From an uncultured Gemmiger sp. (GTDB lineage: Bacteria; Bacillota; Clostridia; Oscillospirales; Ruminococcaceae): a DNA stretch of 64,000 bases. Location: assembly GCF_934561205.1 (NCBI RefSeq), contig NZ_CAKTFU010000005.1, forward strand, positions 110,760 to 174,759, in the 5' to 3' direction. How positions within the stretch are numbered: the stretch's first letter is position 1; each line of letters opens with the position of its first letter. Shown here in pieces: positions 61,298 to 64,000 of the stretch. The notes below the pieces were generated by a model, which saw only the letters and a program-made list of their open reading frames with translations, made no database searches and was not told the DNA's origin. The position numbers and the translations under genes were made by a program.

Positions 61298-61430
61298 TTC
61301 CCACACACTCCAGACACAGTTTTACGGCCTTGCCAAGTACGACCGCAGCCTCTCCCCTGCCGGCACCGTAAGCCACCATACAGCCCCCCACGGTGAGCAA
61401 TGCGAGCCGCAAAATCCTTTTTGCTTTCAA
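61290..61430 (-). CDS. CD1871A-family CXXC small membrane protein
   Basis: 46 residues, from a TTG at 61430 ten bases after AAAGGAG; an in-frame ATG at 61451 lies upstream of that site. One hydrophobic helix (LALLTVGGCMVAYGAG) is followed by RGEAAVVLGKAVKLC and the ending LECVGIG, with the Cys-X2-Cys pair at residues 39 and 42. This is the pattern of the CD1871A family. It is the first gene of the operon with the polyferredoxin and TlpA-like protein. Confidence 0.85.
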   Translation of the reverse strand: MKAKRILRLALLTVGGCMVAYGAGRGEAAVVLGKAVKLCLECVGIG

Positions 61431-61530
61431 AATCGCTGCTGCTCCTTTCATTTTTCTCTTATTGACCTGTCGACTTACTTATTATACAATAGGGGGTGTA
61501 AAATCCTTGTTAAGATTAGGAGAAAACGTT

Positions 61531-62205
61531 TTGAGACTGCTCATTGTGGAAGATGAAAAGGAACTGTGCGATACCATCGCCAAAAGCCTGTATGCAGCGG
61601 GCTACGAGGTCGACACCTGCTACGACGGCGATGAAGCGCTGGATTATGCTTTGACCGAGGAATACGACCTCATCGTGCTGGATCTTAACCTGCCCGGACG
61701 GGATGGCATGGACATTCTACGGGAGCTGCGGCAAGATAACGACGAAACCAAGGTCATTATTTTATCCGCTCGAAGTCAGATTGCCGACAAGGTCGAGGGT
61801 CTTGATGCCGGTGCCAACGATTATATGGAAAAGCCGTTTCACCTGCAGGAACTGGAGGCACGCATCCGCAGCCTGACGCGACGCAAATTTGTACAGGAAG
61901 ATGTCTGCGTGCGGTGCGGAGCCATTCGGTTTGATACAAAAAAACGCGAGGCCTACGCTAAGGATGCTCTCCTATCGCTGACGCGCAAGGAAAGCGGCAT
62001 TTTGGAATACCTGCTGCTGAATCAGGGCAGACCCGTAAGCCAGGAAGAACTGATTGAACACGTCTGGGACGCCTCAGTCGACAGTTTCAGCGGCTCGGTT
62101 CGCGTGCATGTGTCGTCCCTGCGAAAAAAGCTGAAATCTGTGCTTGGTTATGACCCCATCATCAACAAGGTCGGTGAGGGCTACAAAATCACGGAGGGTG
62201 TATGA
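61531..62205 (+). CDS. OmpR-family response regulator
   Basis: 224 residues from a TTG at 61531 (TAGGAG eight bases upstream). Receiver domain with phospho-Asp51 (LIVLDLNLPG), followed by a winged-helix DNA-binding domain (LTRKESGILEYLL, SVRVHVSSLRKKL). Overlaps the sensor-kinase gene by four bases. It is divergent from the CXXC/polyferredoxin operon and may control it. Confidence 0.95.
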   Translation: MRLLIVEDEKELCDTIAKSLYAAGYEVDTCYDGDEALDYALTEEYDLIVLDLNLPGRDGMDILRELRQDNDETKVIILSARSQIADKVEGLDAGANDYMEKPFHLQELEARIRSLTRRKFVQEDVCVRCGAIRFDTKKREAYAKDALLSLTRKESGILEYLLLNQGRPVSQEELIEHVWDASVDSFSGSVRVHVSSLRKKLKSVLGYDPIINKVGEGYKITEGV

Positions 62206-63350
62206 AAGCAAAAATGTCCTTACAGTGGCGCTTGACCCTGATAACCACCCTGTGCATTGCCGTAATCTGCGGATGCCTTACCCTGTTTGTTTACGGCAGC
62301 GGTGTCTACTACATTGACTCCCTGCAGCATGCTGTCGACACCCAACTGGGCGACGGCAGCGATTCCACCTCCGCGGAAATTTACATCGGTATCCCCGATG
62401 ACGCCTGGGATGATTTTGCGAATGACTTTTCCGTTCAGGTCTACAACAACAAGGCCGACTACAAGAAAAAAAGTCTGCTCTTTTCGGCACTGATGGCCGT
62501 TGTCGGCGGGGTCGCCACCTATTATATCAGCGGCCGCGCCCTCAAACCGCTGAACGAGTTTTCCGACACCATTGAGGCTGTGCAGGCGCAGAACCTGTCA
62601 GATTCCCAAATTGAGGAAAGCAGCGTAACCGAACTGAATCGGTTGAGCGTCTCCTACAACCAAATGTTGGCAAGGTTGTCAGAGGCTTTTAAGGTACAGC
62701 GGCAATTCACAGCGAACGCAGCTCACGAATTCCGCACCCCCTTGGCCGTAATGCAGCTGCAACTGGATCTGTACAATTCTACCGAGCATCCAACCAACGA
62801 CGCTTGTGCGCAGCAAACCATCCGCATGGTAACTGAGCAGAACGAGCGCTTGACCAAGATGGTCAAAACCCTGTTGGATATGAGTGAACTGCAGACTGTG
62901 GCCCGCGATGACAAGATTGAGTTAGATGCTCTTGTGGAGGAGGTGCTGGCCGACCTTGAACCCCTTGCGCAGGAAAAGAATATACAGCTTATCGAAAATT
63001 GCGAGAAGATTACCATGACGGGCAGCGACATTTTGCTATATCGACTGGTATATAACCTTGTGGAGAACGCCATAAAATATAACAATGCAGACGGCACAGT
63101 CACCGTTGCTGCGACCCGTAAGGACGAACACATCTGCCTGACGATTTCCGATACAGGCTCCGGCATACCGGACGAAATGAAAGAACGCATATTTGAACCG
63201 TTTTTCCGCCTGGATAAATCCAGAAGCCGCGCACTGGGAGGCGTAGGTCTCGGTCTGGCTTTGGTTCGCGAAATCGCAAGCGTACATGGCGGCAGCATCA
63301 CTGTTACGAGCAACCCCTCGGGCGGCACAACTTTTGCGGTGACTTTTTGA
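62202..63350 (+). CDS. Sensor histidine kinase
   Basis: 382 residues. Two helices (~10-32 and ~92-110) enclose a short acidic sensor loop; a HAMP-like linker follows, then H-box His175 (AAHEFRTPL), N-box (NLVENAIKYN), G1 and G2 boxes (DTGSGIP, GGVGLGLALV). Ligand unknown; the sensor loop of ~60 residues is short. Confidence 0.95.
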   Translation: MKAKMSLQWRLTLITTLCIAVICGCLTLFVYGSGVYYIDSLQHAVDTQLGDGSDSTSAEIYIGIPDDAWDDFANDFSVQVYNNKADYKKKSLLFSALMAVVGGVATYYISGRALKPLNEFSDTIEAVQAQNLSDSQIEESSVTELNRLSVSYNQMLARLSEAFKVQRQFTANAAHEFRTPLAVMQLQLDLYNSTEHPTNDACAQQTIRMVTEQNERLTKMVKTLLDMSELQTVARDDKIELDALVEEVLADLEPLAQEKNIQLIENCEKITMTGSDILLYRLVYNLVENAIKYNNADGTVTVAATRKDEHICLTISDTGSGIPDEMKERIFEPFFRLDKSRSRALGGVGLGLALVREIASVHGGSITVTSNPSGGTTFAVTF

Positions 63351-63389
63351 TCAACACAAAAAGCCGTACCTAATAAGAAGGGAATTAAT

Positions 63390-63854
63390 ATGATAAACCT
63401 GCTTTTTATCTGCCACGGCAATATTTGCCGAAGTCCAATGGCTGAATTTATCATGAAAGACCTGCTCCAAAAAGCGGGCATGGCAGACCGCGTTTATGTT
63501 GCATCGGCTGCAACCAGCACCGAGGAGATCGGCAACCCGGTCTATCCCCCGGCGCGGCGGGAACTTGCCAAACACGGCATATGCTGTGACGGCAAGACTG
63601 CCCGCCAAATGACACGGCAGGACTATGATACCTTTGATTATTTGATTGCCATGGATCGTAACAACCTGCGCAACATGCAACGCTTTGTCGGCAACGATCC
63701 GCAGGGAAAAGTTTCACTTTTGCTGTCTCACACTTCGCGCCCCGGCGATGTTGCTGACCCTTGGTATACGGGGGACTTTACCGCAACATGGAATGATATT
63801 TTGTTAGGTTGTCAGGCTCTTTTGCGAGAGTTATGCCCTGAGGTTCCTCTATAA
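63390..63854 (+). CDS. Low-molecular-weight protein-tyrosine phosphatase
   Basis: 154 residues. Active-site loop CHGNICRS (Cys8, Arg14) at the N-terminus and the general-acid Asp123 in DVADPWYTGDF. AAGGGA precedes the ATG. It could dephosphorylate the BY-kinase at 29885 or other tyrosine-phosphorylated proteins; its position after the two-component genes suggests joint expression. Confidence 0.93.
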   Translation: MINLLFICHGNICRSPMAEFIMKDLLQKAGMADRVYVASAATSTEEIGNPVYPPARRELAKHGICCDGKTARQMTRQDYDTFDYLIAMDRNNLRNMQRFVGNDPQGKVSLLLSHTSRPGDVADPWYTGDFTATWNDILLGCQALLRELCPEVPL

Positions 63855-63861
63855 AAATTCA

Positions 63862-63898
63862 GCCAACAGTCTGGCAACGGACTGTTGGCTTTTGTTTT
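63862..63898 (+). terminator. Terminator after the tyrosine phosphatase gene
   Basis: GCCAACAGT (63862-63870) pairs with ACTGTTGGC (63881-63889), followed by TTTTGTTTT. Confidence 0.88.
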
Positions 63899-63901
63899 GG
63901 T

Positions 63902-63939
63902 ATAAAAAACGCCCTATCCCCTGCGGGATAAGGCGTTTC
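63902..63939 (-). terminator. Terminator of the rRNA operon
   Basis: AAACGCC(T/C)TATCCC and GGGATAGGGCGTTT arms form a long stem; the minus strand continues into T6. Confidence 0.88.
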
Positions 63940-63942
63940 GAG

Positions 63943-64000
63943 AAGCCGGCATCTACCTATTTTCACAGGCCGTCTCCAGCCAACTATCTTCGGCACAAGT
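63943..64000 (-). rRNA. rrf: 5S rRNA, 3' part (continues beyond window)
   Basis: Read on the minus strand, the sequence has the 5S 3' half: GAAGATAGTTGGCTGGAGAC, an ACGGCCTGTGAAAATAGGTAG segment (loop E/helix IV-V region), and a terminal GATGCCGGC. A terminator follows directly. The 5' half lies outside the window. Confidence 0.88.

Noticed and set aside
1..64000. CRISPR arrays, prophage, IS elements, tRNA genes
   Set aside because: No regularly spaced repeats, transposase, phage structural gene or cloverleaf sequence was seen on either strand.

Overview
The window looks like chromosome of a gut Firmicute of the Oscillospiraceae (Faecalibacterium / Gemmiger / Subdoligranulum type). This rests on moderately high GC, frequent GTG and TTG starts, gut-glycan genes, a fructose PTS, CD1871A-type redox genes and YitT proteins; the genus is an inference. 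No phage, transposase, CRISPR array or tRNA gene is visible. The right edge enters an rRNA operon (partial 5S, minus strand).

1-11.9 kb is a glycan-utilisation region: a truncated AraC regulator, a cytoplasmic heparinase II/III-like protein and a discoidin-domain protein; then, divergent from a second AraC regulator, a GH112 beta-galactosyl-N-acetylhexosamine phosphorylase, a sugar ABC importer and two overlapping genes that look like the two subunits of a GH136 lacto-N-biosidase. Together they fit import of lacto-N-tetraose or mucin-type chains, cleavage in the cytosol, and phosphorolysis of the lacto-N-biose released.

12.0-14.0 kb is a compact MarR / single-domain Old Yellow Enzyme / flavodoxin operon that matches bilQRS, the bilirubin reductase operon; the OYE carries the Asp166-Arg167 pair at the expected positions. 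14.3-21.4 kb holds an internally duplicated DUF1538 membrane protein with a tandem PII-like protein, two YitT-family proteins (one under a MerR-type 19-bp-spacer promoter), a nitroreductase and an MFS carrier. 21.5-28.1 kb holds a cysteine hydrolase and a LacI-controlled maltodextrin-type ABC operon ending in malQ.

28.3-34.1 kb contains a TIM-barrel protein, the exopolysaccharide control genes (Wzz-like adaptor, BY-kinase, PHP phosphatase), and a sortase, its probable substrate and a membrane protein, separated by a 174-bp inverted-repeat element. 34.1-39.2 kb holds an AraC regulator divergent from a GPH symporter / creatininase-like / carboxylesterase operon. 39.3-47.5 kb has a second Wzz-like protein, a GNAT and a MATE protein, a cystine-type amino-acid ABC importer, a polyprenyl-phosphate sugar transferase and a Wzy-like polymerase.

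47.5-52.1 kb is a Gld-like ABC operon (DUF4340, GldG-like, permease, ATPase). 52.3-55.9 kb is fruR-fruK-fruA. 56.1-59.4 kb holds a peptide deformylase with a variant motif I, a TraX-like protein, and YolD plus a Y-family DNA polymerase behind an operator-bearing promoter. 59.5-63.9 kb holds a TlpA-like lipoprotein, a polyferredoxin and a 46-residue CXXC protein, divergent from a two-component system and a low-molecular-weight tyrosine phosphatase; then the rRNA operon end.
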